46,806 bases of DNA from Kiloniellales bacterium. Its GTDB lineage: Bacteria > Pseudomonadota > Alphaproteobacteria > Kiloniellales > JAKSDN01. Each line of letters begins with the position of its first letter. Positions within the stretch are counted from its first letter, which is position 1. This document shows positions 6,525-16,308 of this stretch, in pieces. The stretch covers positions 1 to 46,806 of the forward strand of contig JANQLT010000144.1 in NCBI GenBank assembly GCA_028280455.1. The letters are read 5' to 3'. The notes beneath the pieces were generated by a model that ran no database searches, was not told where the DNA came from, and was given only the letters and a program-made list of their open reading frames with translations. Made by a program: the position numbers and the translations under genes.

Positions 6525-7634
6525 CTAAAGCCGGTCGATGGCCGGCGAGATGTGCTCCGTCAGCACCTTGAGGGACATCTTCCAGGCGTCCGGCTGGTTG
6601 TAGTTGCCGGCCATGACGACCAGGACGGCGTCGAGGTGCGGGAAGATCCAGAGCCGCTGGCCGCCGTTGCCGAAGCCGGCCTGCCAGGGCTTGCCGGCCT
6701 GGTTCACGCCGAGCCACCATTGATAGCCGTAGGACAGGCCCTCGACGCTCTCGATCCTCGGCCTGTGCGAGGCCTCGATCCAGGCCGCCGGCACGACCTG
6801 GCGGCCCTCCCAGCGCCCCTTCTCGAGCATGAGCTGGCCGATCTTGGCGAGGTCGCGCGGACGCAGGCGCAGGCCCGAGGCGGCCGCCGGCTCGCCGTCG
6901 AAGCCCCGGGTCCATTCGACGTCGGTGATGCCCAGGGGCGCGAAGAGCCGCTCTTCGGCGAAGGCGACCAGGTCGCGGCCGCTGCCGTCGGCGATCAGCT
7001 TGCCGAGCAGCGCCGTGGCGCCGCCGTTGTAGTCCCAGTCCCGGCCCGGCGGCTGGACGATCGGCTGCTCGAGGACGAAGCGGTAGCGGTCCTCGGCGTA
7101 CTCCATGGCCACTTCGCTGTTGCGCCGGTCCGTGTAGGGCAGGTCCTCGTTCCACTCCATGCCGGTGGTCATGGTCAGGACGTGCTCGACCGTGATCGCT
7201 CGGCGCGCCGGATCGGCCATGAGGTCCGGGTACTGCGGGAACTGCGCCACGACCGAGGCGTCGAGCGCCGGCACCTGGCCCGCCTCGAGCGCGATGCCGT
7301 AGAGCAGGCCGACGATCGACTTGGAGACCGAGCGCAGGTCGTGGCGGGTCTGCGCATCGAAGGCGACCTCGCCGATCGAGCGGCCCCAGATCTCGTCCTC
7401 GCCCCGGTAGTAGCGCTCCAGCACCAGCTTGCCGTGGCGGATCAGCACGACCCCATGCAGGCCCTCGAGCTCGCCCGCGGCATAGGCCGCGTCGAGGCTC
7501 TCGCCGAGCGCGGGCTTGAAGCCGGCCTCGACCGGTGTCGCGGTCGGCCAGGTCGAAGGCGGATGGCTACAGCCGTAACCGCTGGCCATGAGCAGGCTCC
7601 CGAGCAGAAGGCTGGCGCAGAGTCGCCTGGGCAC
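6525..7634 (-). CDS. Exported serine hydrolase, beta-lactamase class C / penicillin-binding-like
   Basis: A 369-residue protein with an N-terminal signal sequence (LCASLLLGSLLMASGYGC), possibly a lipoprotein at Cys22 although the lipobox is not ideal. Catalytic motifs of the class C family are visible: SVSK (SxxK, nucleophile Ser), YNG (YxN, in WDYNGGATALLG) and GNGGQ in the KTG position. WWLGVN and GYQWW are typical of the 6-aminohexanoate-dimer hydrolase/CubicO group. True beta-lactamase activity cannot be claimed. It is the last gene of a minus-strand operon after prpE and the SDR gene, starting 3 nt after the SDR stop. Confidence 0.82.
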   Translation of the reverse strand: MPRRLCASLLLGSLLMASGYGCSHPPSTWPTATPVEAGFKPALGESLDAAYAAGELEGLHGVVLIRHGKLVLERYYRGEDEIWGRSIGEVAFDAQTRHDLRSVSKSIVGLLYGIALEAGQVPALDASVVAQFPQYPDLMADPARRAITVEHVLTMTTGMEWNEDLPYTDRRNSEVAMEYAEDRYRFVLEQPIVQPPGRDWDYNGGATALLGKLIADGSGRDLVAFAEERLFAPLGITDVEWTRGFDGEPAAASGLRLRPRDLAKIGQLMLEKGRWEGRQVVPAAWIEASHRPRIESVEGLSYGYQWWLGVNQAGKPWQAGFGNGGQRLWIFPHLDAVLVVMAGNYNQPDAWKMSLKVLTEHISPAIDRL

Positions 7635-7637
7635 GGC

Positions 7638-8414
7638 CTAGTCCTTGACCGGCACCACGTAGTTGAGCGCCAGGCGGCCGCCGTCGGGGTAGATGGTCTG
7701 GCCGGTGACGTAGCTCGAGTCGTCGGAGGCGAGGAAGACGGCGACCTTGCCGATCTCCTCGGGCTGGCCGATGCGGCCCATGGGCGTGCGCGACATGACC
7801 TTGCGCATGGCCTCCTTGTCGGCGACGACGGAGCGCATGACCTCGGTGTTGATGGTGCCAGGGCCGATGGCGTTGACCCGGATGCCCTTGTCGGCGAGCG
7901 CCAGGGCCATGGTCTTGGTGAGCTGATTGACGCCGCCCTTGGCCGCGACGTAGGGCGTGATCGCCGGGATCGCCAGCACGGCCTGGACCGAGGACATGTT
8001 GATGATGGCGCCGCCCTCGCCCTGCTTGACCATCTGCCGGGCCGCGGCCTGGCCGGTCAGGAACACGCCCTTCAGGTTGACCCGGATGACCTTGTCGAAG
8101 TCCTCCTCGGTGAAGTCGAGGAAGTCGGCAGCGACGACGATGCCGGCGTTGGCGACCGCGATGTCGAGCCGGCCGAAGGCCGCCACCGCGCTCTCGATCA
8201 AAGCGTCGACCTGGGCCTTGTCGCCGACGTCGCATTCGACGAAGAGCGCGTCCCGGCCCTCCGCCTGCAGCGCCTCGGCCGCCGCCTCGCCGGCCTCGAC
8301 GTCGACGTCGGCCAGCACCACCTTGGCGCCCTCCGCCGCCATGCAGGTGACGCAGCCGAGGCCGATGCCCTTGGCCCCGCCGGTGACGACCGCGACCTTG
8401 TCCTTGAGGCGCAT
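7638..8414 (-). CDS. SDR family NAD(P)-dependent oxidoreductase
   Basis: A classical short-chain dehydrogenase of 258 residues. TGGAKGIGLG (about 11-20) is the cofactor loop. The Asp of LADVD (about 37) points to NAD+ preference. NAG follows in VANAGIV, and catalytic Ser lies in NMSSVQ with YVAAK as the Tyr-Lys pair. The C-terminus has VTGQTIYPDGGR. The substrate is unknown. It lies 10 nt behind prpE and 3 nt before the serine hydrolase gene, so I infer one transcript. An involvement with short-chain acids is possible from context only. Confidence 0.88.
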   Translation of the reverse strand: MRLKDKVAVVTGGAKGIGLGCVTCMAAEGAKVVLADVDVEAGEAAAEALQAEGRDALFVECDVGDKAQVDALIESAVAAFGRLDIAVANAGIVVAADFLDFTEEDFDKVIRVNLKGVFLTGQAAARQMVKQGEGGAIINMSSVQAVLAIPAITPYVAAKGGVNQLTKTMALALADKGIRVNAIGPGTINTEVMRSVVADKEAMRKVMSRTPMGRIGQPEEIGKVAVFLASDDSSYVTGQTIYPDGGRLALNYVVPVKD

Positions 8415-8424
8415 TGGCTCTGCC

Positions 8425-10323
<1,899 letters not shown>

Positions 10324-10526
10324 GTCGCTCTCCCCTCGATGGCTTTTCGTTTCCGCCGGGCGGCGGCCCCTGCCGCCCGCAGACCCGCGGTCGTCCCCGC
10401 GCGGCTCTTGATACCCAGGATGCGGTATCTGGCAAGGCCATTCAATCGTGCCCGGCCGAGGATACCCTGTGGGCAGACAAGCCGCGCCCTAGAGGCTACA
10501 AACTGGGGCTTTCAGGGGGCGGTACC

Positions 10527-12167
10527 ATGAGCCAGATCAATCCCTTCGAGACCGACCTGGAGCCGGGCCCGGCGAACCACGTGGCCTTGAGCCCCTTGTC
10601 CTTCCTGCCGCGGACGGCCGAGGTCTATCCCGAGCGCAGCGCTGTGGTTCATGGCGAGCTGCGGCGGAGCTGGGCCGAGACCTATGCCCGCTGCCGGCGC
10701 CTGGCCTCGGCCCTGCGCCGGCGCGGCATCGGCGCCGGCGACACCGTGGCGGTCATGGCGCCCAACACGCCGCCGATGTTCGAGGCCCATTTCGGCGTGC
10801 CGATGGCCGGCGCCGTGCTCAACGCCCTCAACGTCCGGCTCGACGCCGCGACCATCGGCTTCATCCTGCAGCACGGCGAGGCCAAGGCGCTGATCACCGA
10901 CACCGAGTTCGCGCCGGTCATCAAGCCGGCCCTGGAGCAGGCGGCGGCGCAGACCGGCCGGGAGATCCTGGTGATCGACATCGAGGACCCGCTGGGGCCC
11001 GGCGGCCCGCGGCTCGGCGAGACCGACTACGAGGCCTTCCTGGCGAGCGGCGACCCGGATGCCGACTGGTCCCTGCCGGACGACGAGTGGCGGGCGATCA
11101 CGCTGAACTACACCTCGGGCACGACCGGCGACCCCAAGGGCGTGGTCTACCACCACCGCGGCGCCTACCTGAACGCGCTCGGCAACATCCTGGTCTGGGA
11201 GATGCCGTCCCACCCCGTCTATCTCTGGACCCTGCCGATGTTCCACTGCAACGGCTGGTGCTTCCCCTGGACGGTCACCGCGCTCGCCGGCACCCACGTC
11301 TGCCTGCGCCGGGTCGAGGCCGGCGCGATCTACGACGCCCTGGCCGAGCAGGGCGTCAGCCACCTCTGCGGCGCGCCCATCGTCATGCAGATGCTGGTCA
11401 ACGCGACGGACGAACAGCGCCGCGACTTCCCGCAGCCGGTGCGCATGATGACCGCCGCCGCGCCGCCGCCGGCCGCCGTGCTGGCCGCCATGGCCGAGCA
11501 GGGCATCGAGGTGACCCACGTCTACGGCCTGACCGAGGTCTACGGGCCGGCCGTGGTCTGCGCCTGGCATGACGACTGGGACGACCTGTCCTACGAGGAG
11601 CAGGCCGCGGTCAAGGCGCGCCAGGGCGTCCGCTACCCGGTGCTCGAGGGCCTGATGGTCGCCGACCCGGAGAGCCTCGAGCCGCTGCCGGCCGACGGCG
11701 AGAGCCTCGGCGAGGTCTTCCTGCGCGGCAACATCGTCATGCGCGGCTACCTGAAGAACCCGCAGGCCAGCGAGCGCGCCTTCGCCGGCGGCTGGTTCCA
11801 CACCGGCGACCTCGGCGTGCAGCACCCGGACGGCTACATCGAGCTGAAGGACCGCTCCAAGGACATCATCATCTCCGGGGGCGAGAACATCTCCTCGATC
11901 GAGGTCGAGAACATGCTCTACAAGCACCCGGCGGTGGCCATGGCCGCCGTGGTCGCCGCGCCCGACGAGAAGTGGGGCGAGACGCCCTGCGCCTTCATCG
12001 AGCTGAAGGAGGGCGCCAGCGCCGAGGAGGCCGAGATCATCGCCTTCTGCCGCGACAACATGGCCCACTTCAAATGCCCGCGCCGCGTCGTCTTCGGCCC
12101 CCTGCCCAAGACCTCCACCGGCAAGATCCAGAAGTTCGCCCTGCGCGCGCTGGCCAAGGAGGGGTGA
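10527..12167 (+). CDS. Acyl-CoA synthetase (medium-chain / DmdB-like AMP-dependent ligase)
   Basis: A 546-residue ANL ligase. Motifs in order are NYTSGTTGDPKGVVYHHRGA (about 194-213), PMFHCNGWCFPW, THVYGLTEVYGPAVV, WFHTGDLGV, DRSKDIIISGGENISSIEVE and catalytic Lys in KTSTGKIQK. PMFHCNGWCFPW and TEVYGP are typical of the plant AAE1-like and bacterial 3-methylmercaptopropionyl-CoA ligase (DmdB)/medium-chain fatty-acid group. I infer activation of medium-chain or branched carboxylates and cannot choose a single substrate. The gene is divergent from prpE. The remnant of an antitoxin gene follows it. Confidence 0.87.
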   Translation: MSQINPFETDLEPGPANHVALSPLSFLPRTAEVYPERSAVVHGELRRSWAETYARCRRLASALRRRGIGAGDTVAVMAPNTPPMFEAHFGVPMAGAVLNALNVRLDAATIGFILQHGEAKALITDTEFAPVIKPALEQAAAQTGREILVIDIEDPLGPGGPRLGETDYEAFLASGDPDADWSLPDDEWRAITLNYTSGTTGDPKGVVYHHRGAYLNALGNILVWEMPSHPVYLWTLPMFHCNGWCFPWTVTALAGTHVCLRRVEAGAIYDALAEQGVSHLCGAPIVMQMLVNATDEQRRDFPQPVRMMTAAAPPPAAVLAAMAEQGIEVTHVYGLTEVYGPAVVCAWHDDWDDLSYEEQAAVKARQGVRYPVLEGLMVADPESLEPLPADGESLGEVFLRGNIVMRGYLKNPQASERAFAGGWFHTGDLGVQHPDGYIELKDRSKDIIISGGENISSIEVENMLYKHPAVAMAAVVAAPDEKWGETPCAFIELKEGASAEEAEIIAFCRDNMAHFKCPRRVVFGPLPKTSTGKIQKFALRALAKEG

Positions 12168-12238
12168 GACTCAACGCGACAGACGACACACATCGGAAAG
12201 AAAAGGGGAATACCAGGGCTCGACGTAGCTCATCGACG

Positions 12239-12394
12239 GTGAGCCGTCGCGTCGCCGTCGCGCGTACGGGAAAGGAGCTCATCGCCTTCTTTCAAGCGTC
12301 GCCGCTGGTGGGCCTGGAACTGGACCTCGAGCGCGACAACTCGCCGCCCCGCGAGGTCGATCTCGATTTCGACATCGATGTCGACAACGACTAG
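12239..12394 (+). pseudogene. C-terminal remnant of a Phd/YefM-type antitoxin gene
   Basis: A GTG-started frame of 51 codons encodes GKELIAFFQASPLVGLELDL, then an Arg/Asp/Ser/Pro-rich stretch and EVDL. The xxxFFxxSPLxGxxLDLxR...REVDL pattern is the toxin-binding tail of Phd-type antitoxins. The N-terminal DNA-binding half is missing, and no toxin gene is near. The tail is extended by DFDIDVDND, which looks like read-through past the ancestral stop. I take it as a decayed antitoxin, not a working gene. Confidence 0.55.
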
Positions 12395-12411
12395 GCGAAC
12401 GAGAGCGCCCC

Positions 12412-12957
12412 CTACCCGAACAGCGGCAGCTCGTCCTGGCGGGGCGGGTAGATCAGGGTGCCGTCGGCGCGGCGCTGGGCGGCGGGATCGAGCACAGCGG
12501 CTTCGATGGCGCCGACGTCGCGGATGTGGCGGACGGCGTGGCCGGCGGCCACCAGGCGGTCGGCGATGATGCGGCGGTGGCAGTGGCGCCAGTCGGCCTC
12601 GGCGCACATCACCGCCGGGCTGCCAGCCGCGGACGACTGCACCAGCTCGGCGAGCGCCGCCGCGAAATCCGCCGTCATCGCGTGGTCGGCGTAGTTGCGG
12701 AAGGCGCCTTCGGGCCAATGGCCGTTCGGCGAGGGCGCCGGGCCGGGGCCGCGCCGGCCGCCGAGGGCCGGCAGGTGGCGGTAGCCGATGCCGGCGGTGG
12801 CCAGGCTCGCTTTCAGCGCGCCGCCGTTGAACTGCGGGTTGTAGCGCGAGCCGGGACTGGCGCGCACGTCGAGCAGGAGGTCGGCGCCGGCGTCGCGCAG
12901 CAGGGCGACGAAAGTCTCGATGGTCCGGTTCGAATGGCCGATGGTGAAAACGGGCAT
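12412..12957 (-). CDS. DUF488 domain-containing protein
   Basis: A 181-residue protein of the DUF488 family. The N-terminus FTIGHSNRTIETFVALLRDA and LLLDVRASPGSRYNPQF are the defining motifs. LGGRRG and RNYADHAMT lie in the middle, and VMCAEADWRHCHRRIIADRL carries the conserved CAE...CHR cysteines and histidine. The family has no firmly established function. No partner is obvious next to it; the downstream alpha/beta hydrolase reads in the same direction but lies more than 300 bp upstream in the transcript. Confidence 0.87.
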   Translation of the reverse strand: MPVFTIGHSNRTIETFVALLRDAGADLLLDVRASPGSRYNPQFNGGALKASLATAGIGYRHLPALGGRRGPGPAPSPNGHWPEGAFRNYADHAMTADFAAALAELVQSSAAGSPAVMCAEADWRHCHRRIIADRLVAAGHAVRHIRDVGAIEAAVLDPAAQRRADGTLIYPPRQDELPLFG

Positions 12958-13023
12958 GGCGCGATCCCAGTCTCGACCGCGTCTCTCGGGCGTTCAAGCG
13001 GACTCGATGGATCTGTCGGCTAG

Positions 13024-13084
13024 AGCGTTTTCCGCTGACGCAGAATCGCGGCACCGGTCCGGTGCCGTCCGATCGGAAAACGCT
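13024..13084. repeat. Palindromic element family 1, copy B (compact form)
   Basis: The 61-bp element has ends AGCGTTTTCC and GGAAAACGCT. The arms meet at GCGGCACCGG/TCCGGTGCCG, so the roughly 60-bp inner GC-rich hairpin of copies A and C is absent. The left arm GCTGACGCAGAATC and right arm GTCCGATC are the same as in the long form. This copy is intergenic, downstream of the alpha/beta hydrolase gene on the minus strand. Confidence 0.9.
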
Positions 13085-13094
13085 CGAACAGGGA

Positions 13095-13141
13095 CCGCGG
13101 CGCCCCTGAGCCAGGGGCGAGTTGGCTACGGGGCGCCGCGG
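13095..13141. other. 12-bp perfect inverted repeat, possible transcript-end hairpin
   Basis: CCGCGGCGCCCC (13095-13106) pairs with its complement at 13130-13141 across a 23-nt loop. No T tract follows on either strand, so it is not a canonical intrinsic terminator. It lies between the small frame at 13157-13249 and element copy B, and may block 3' exonucleases. Confidence 0.4.
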
Positions 13142-13156
13142 GCCCTCGCCTCGGGC

Positions 13157-13249
13157 TCAGACGCTTTCCGCCGATGTCGAGCGCGACAGGGCCCGGTCCA
13201 TGCCGGCCGGGATGTCGTTCATGGGCTCGAATGCCAGCGGAGAGCGCAT
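13157..13249 (-). CDS. Possible small protein, 30 residues
   Basis: An ATG with GAGG seven bases upstream opens a 30-codon frame starting MRSPLAFEPMNDIPAGMDRA and ending in ESV with TGA. The composition is ordinary for a protein, without runs of Arg or Pro that mark shadow frames in this GC-rich DNA. It begins 30 nt after the stop of the alpha/beta hydrolase gene and is followed by the hairpin at 13095-13141. There is no recognised homology. It could equally be chance. Confidence 0.3.
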   Translation of the reverse strand: MRSPLAFEPMNDIPAGMDRALSRSTSAESV

Positions 13250-13279
13250 GATGCCCTCGGTTCTCTCGGCGCCGGCCGC

Positions 13280-14278
13280 CTAGGCCGCCATCGGCAGCCG
13301 CGTCTCGCGGCGGCCGTGGCCGGCGACGTGCCGGGCGATCGCCCGATTGACCGCCTCGCCGTGGGTGAGCGGCGCCATGTGGCCGGCGCCGCCCAGGATC
13401 AGGCCCCGGGAGGCCGGGATCGAGGTGGCCAGGAGCTCGAAGATCCGCCGAGTCGGCTGCGGCGAGGCGCCGCCGGCGATCAGCAGGGTCGGCAGGGTGA
13501 TCTCGGCGTAGTGCTTCAAGGCGAGCGGCTCGGTGATCGCCGCCCAGAAGTCCAGCGGCACCTTCGGCGCCACCCGCAGCAGGCCGGCGCGCTGCCTGTC
13601 GCCCAGCGCCTGCCAGGCGCCGGGGCCGTTCCAGTAGTCGACGAAGGTCCGCATCGCCGCCTCCGGCTCGGCCGCGCCGACCCGGGCGGTGACCTCGTCG
13701 GCCAGGTGGCGGACCTCGGCGAAGCTGCGCGCGATCAGCGGGTCGTCGATGGACAGCAGGTGGAAGGCGACCGGCTCGATCAGGGTCAGGCTGGCGAAGC
13801 GCCGGCTCCGCTCGCGGGCCAGCTTGAGCGCCACCGCGCCGCCGTAGGAGTGGCCGACGAGATGCACGGGCCCCTCGAGGCGGTCGAGCACCGCCTCGAT
13901 CCGGGCGGCCTCGTCGGCCAAGCGCAGCCGGCCGGCGCCCCGCCAGGGATCGCTGCCGCCGTAGCCGATCAGGTCGGGGGTGACGAGGCGGGCTTGCGCG
14001 CAGATCGTCTCGGCGAGACCGCGCCATTGGCCACCCGAGCAGGCCGAGCTGTGCAGCGCCAGCACCGTCTCGGCCCCGCTAGCGCGTTTTCCGCTCGGAC
14101 GGCACCGGCCCGCTCCCCCTCCGGGCCACCCAATAGGATACTGCCGTGGGTGGCCGGGAGGGGGAGCGGCCCGGTGCCGTGATTCCGCGTCAGCGGAAAA
14201 CGCGCTATCTGCTGGGTCGTTTGCCGGGCCCTTGACCGCGTAGCTGACCTTGGCGCCCTGAACCTCGATAACCGGCAT
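13280..14278 (-). CDS. Alpha/beta hydrolase carrying an in-frame 42-residue palindromic-element insertion
   Basis: A 332-residue alpha/beta-hydrolase fold protein. The nucleophile elbow is VGHSYGGAVAL and the catalytic His lies in GGAGHMAPLTH. An Asp is not obvious in LLIAGGASPQPTRRI, which is a variant seen in part of the family. Residues 1-24 form the first strands, and residues 67 on continue with the strand ETVLALHSSACSGGQW. Residues 25-66 are encoded exactly by palindromic element copy C (126 nt). Removing them would restore the ordinary beta-2 to beta-3 loop. The start has GGTGAGGAG about 8 nt upstream. No stop or frame change is introduced, so the enlarged protein is probably made. Confidence 0.85.
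   Translation of the reverse strand: MPVIEVQGAKVSYAVKGPANDPADSAFSADAESRHRAAPPPGHPRQYPIGWPGGGAGRCRPSGKRASGAETVLALHSSACSGGQWRGLAETICAQARLVTPDLIGYGGSDPWRGAGRLRLADEAARIEAVLDRLEGPVHLVGHSYGGAVALKLARERSRRFASLTLIEPVAFHLLSIDDPLIARSFAEVRHLADEVTARVGAAEPEAAMRTFVDYWNGPGAWQALGDRQRAGLLRVAPKVPLDFWAAITEPLALKHYAEITLPTLLIAGGASPQPTRRIFELLATSIPASRGLILGGAGHMAPLTHGEAVNRAIARHVAGHGRRETRLPMAA
14081..14206. repeat. Palindromic element family 1, copy C (full length, in frame inside a gene)
   Basis: The 126-bp element runs from AGCGCGTTTTCCG to CGGAAAACGCGCT. It contains the long inner hairpin CCGCTCCCCCTCC with its complement GGGAGGGGGAGCGG and the loop CAATAGGATACTGCC. Its length is 42 codons exactly, and its first base is the first base of codon 25 of the host gene. 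In the reading direction of the host gene it encodes the same sequence (SRHRAAPPPGHPRQ and GWPGGGAGRCRP) as copy A does at the window start. Confidence 0.95.
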
Positions 14279-14585
14279 CGCCGCGTCTCCTCACCCTGTT
14301 CCCAAGCGGGCCCGCGCCGGCGGGCCGTGCCGTGACCTTCTTGGGATGAGGATTTGGGGCGGGTCTGTTCCCGTCCGGTTTCTGCCGGCGGGAAACTTCG
14401 TTTCACTTGTTGCCTGGCTCTATCGGGTATGGGGCGGCTCTCGCCGGCGGCTCGCCGCTAGCCTTCGGGGCAGCGCGGTCTTTCGCGCCCCCGGCCGGGC
14501 CTGAAACAGGGCCGCAGAAGCCTCTTGCCGCCGCCCTCGGCGGCAGGGCTCCGTGGAGCCTGCCCGGTCTGGAAAAGGGTGGGGC
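14279..14585. other. Intergenic stretch without a supported gene
   Basis: This holds the promoter side of the alpha/beta hydrolase gene and the 3' side of a YdcH gene. GCCGCC/GGCGGC (about 14527-14543) and GGGCTCC/GGAGCC hairpins follow the YdcH stop and may end its transcript. A plus-strand frame at 14407-14589 lacks protein-like features. The SRP RNA core motif was looked for and is absent. Confidence 0.5.
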
Positions 14586-14756
14586 TTAGGCCCCGTCGCT
14601 CAAGCCGGCGATCTCGTCCTTAATTCGCAACTTTTCTTTCTTTAGCTCTTGGATTCTCATGTCGTCGGGGTGCGGTCTCAGGTTCTCTTGGTCAATCGCT
14701 TCCTCCAATGAAGCATGCTTGGCACGAAGCGTTTCGATGTGCTCTCCGACCGACAT
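14586..14756 (-). CDS. YdcH family (DUF465) protein
   Basis: A 56-residue helical hairpin protein: MSVGEHIETLRAKHASLEE, then PDDMRIQELKKEKLRIKDEI. This is the DUF465 pattern (LxxxHxxLxxxI...LKKxKLxLKDEI). The ATG at 14756 has GGAGG 5 nt upstream; longer frames upstream are not supported. Family members are small cytosolic proteins of unknown function. A paralogue is at 22282-22500. It is divergent from ubiX. Confidence 0.8.
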   Translation of the reverse strand: MSVGEHIETLRAKHASLEEAIDQENLRPHPDDMRIQELKKEKLRIKDEIAGLSDGA

Positions 14757-14861
14757 CGGCACCTCCAAAAGACGGATTTCTATCCCGACCATGCTATCGC
14801 AAATGTTAGGATCTTGCAAAGTTCGACCGACCCCGGTCGGCAGCCCGGAGGGCCCGGAAAC

Positions 14862-15476
14862 ATGACCTCAAGCGCCCGTCTGATCGTCGGAATCTCGGGG
14901 GCCAGCGGCGTGGCCTATGGGGTCCGGCTGCTCGAGGCCCTGCGACCGCTGCCGATCGAGAGCCATCTGGTCATGAGCAAGGCGGCCGAGCTGACCCTGG
15001 CCTACGAGACCGCGCTCAAGGTCGCCCAGGTCCAGGCCCTGGCGGACATCTGCCACCCGATCGGCGACGTCGGCGCCTCGATCGCCAGCGGCTCCTTCCG
15101 GACCCTGGGCATGGTCGTGGCGCCCTGCTCGATCCGCTCGATGTCGGAGATCGCCGCCGGCACCACCACCAGCCTGCTGACCCGCGCCGCCGACGTGGTG
15201 CTCAAGGAGCGCCGCCGGCTGGTGCTGATGGTCCGCGAGACGCCGCTGCACAGCGGCCACCTCCGGACCATGCTCGCGCTCTCGGAGATGGGCGCCATCG
15301 TCGCCCCGCCGGTGCCGGCCTTCTACGCCGCCCCGGCCGGCCTCGACGACATCGTCGACCAGTCGGTCGGCCGGGTGCTCGACCTCTTCGATCTCGACTC
15401 GCCCCTGGTCAAGCGCTGGGGCGAGGACGAGATGGGCGCGCGCAAGCGCAAGCTCAGGCCGGTGGACGGCGTCTGA
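14862..15476 (+). CDS. ubiX: Flavin prenyltransferase UbiX
   Basis: A 204-residue protein starting MTSSARLIVGISGASGVAYG, with the GxSGAxG flavin-binding loop. HLVMSKAAELTL, ASIASGSFRTLGMVVAPCS, TLGMVVAPCSIRSMSEIA and RLVLMVRETPLHSGHLRTM are all UbiX signatures (MVVxPCS...KERRxLVLxxRExP). It attaches a dimethylallyl group to FMN to make prenyl-FMN, the cofactor of UbiD in ubiquinone synthesis. UbiD is not in the window. The ATG at 14862 was preferred to upstream codons because the protein family begins there and GGAG lies upstream. Confidence 0.93.
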   Translation: MTSSARLIVGISGASGVAYGVRLLEALRPLPIESHLVMSKAAELTLAYETALKVAQVQALADICHPIGDVGASIASGSFRTLGMVVAPCSIRSMSEIAAGTTTSLLTRAADVVLKERRRLVLMVRETPLHSGHLRTMLALSEMGAIVAPPVPAFYAAPAGLDDIVDQSVGRVLDLFDLDSPLVKRWGEDEMGARKRKLRPVDGV

Positions 15477-15497
15477 CGCGGAGTCGCGGCGGCCCTT

Positions 15498-16271
15498 TCA
15501 GGGTCCGATCGGGCTCAAGTGCGAGACCAGGCCGGAGTCCGGCATCCAGGTCAGCAAACGCGCGAATCGAGGCTCGTCGACCGGGCGCAAGGCTTGGCCC
15601 TCGCGCAGGTCGAGGGCGTACTGGTAGCCGCTGCTCGGCGTGACATGCAGCACCGTGCCGGCCCAGCGCAGGCTGATCGGCCGGTGCACGTGGCCGCAGA
15701 TGACGGCCTCGACCTTGTCGTAGCGGGCCAGCAGCGCGCCCAGGGCCGGGCCGTCGATGCAGCGGCAGGCATCGAACGCCGGGATGCCGATGGCCAGGGG
15801 CGGGTGGTGCATGGCGATCAGGGTCGGCTGCGCCGGCGCCGCCGCGAGCCGGGCTTCGAGCCAGGCCAGGCGCTCGGCACAGAGCGCCCCCGCTTCATCG
15901 CCGGGCAGCAGGGTATCGAGCGCGATCAGCCGCAGCGGCCCGAGCGCGATCTCGTGGTGCAGGAAGCCGCCCGGCGGCTCGCACCAGGGAAGGTCGGGGA
16001 AGGCCGCGCGCAGCGCCTGCCGCGCGTCGTGGTTGCCCGGAATGACGGTGAAGGGCATGGCCAGCCGGCCGAGCCGCTCGGCGACCTGGGCGTAGTCCTC
16101 GGGCGCGCCGTCGTTGGTCAGATCGCCGGTGACGACCACGAAGTCCGGCCGCGGGTCGAGCCGGTTGAGATGCTCCACCGCCTCGGCCAGGCGCGCGGCC
16201 AGGTCCAGCGGCCGGCCGTCGATCACCGTCGGCTGGCCGACGTGCAGGTCGGTGATCTGGGCGATCAGCAT
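15498..16271 (-). CDS. Class III cyclic-nucleotide phosphodiesterase-like metallophosphoesterase (CpdA type)
   Basis: A 257-residue protein. The dinuclear metal site is complete: DLH (about 8-10), GDLTN, GNHD, MHHPP and GHVH. This order and the short length match the CpdA/GpdQ class of calcineurin-like phosphoesterases. Likely substrates are cyclic nucleotides or phosphodiesters; the actual one is not determinable. I chose ATG at 16271 rather than TTG at 16277, because GGGGAGGGG lies at a better distance from the ATG. A MATE gene upstream reads in the same direction with a 37-nt gap, so the two may share a transcript. Confidence 0.87.
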   Translation of the reverse strand: MLIAQITDLHVGQPTVIDGRPLDLAARLAEAVEHLNRLDPRPDFVVVTGDLTNDGAPEDYAQVAERLGRLAMPFTVIPGNHDARQALRAAFPDLPWCEPPGGFLHHEIALGPLRLIALDTLLPGDEAGALCAERLAWLEARLAAAPAQPTLIAMHHPPLAIGIPAFDACRCIDGPALGALLARYDKVEAVICGHVHRPISLRWAGTVLHVTPSSGYQYALDLREGQALRPVDEPRFARLLTWMPDSGLVSHLSPIGP

Positions 16272-16308
16272 GGCCAAGCCCCTCCCCTTGTTGCGCCACC
16301 ACGCCAGT

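Noticed and set aside
14407..14585. SRP RNA or other structured RNA gene in the gap behind the hydrolase gene
   Set aside because: Several short hairpins exist, but the SRP RNA core motif and other known RNA signatures are absent.
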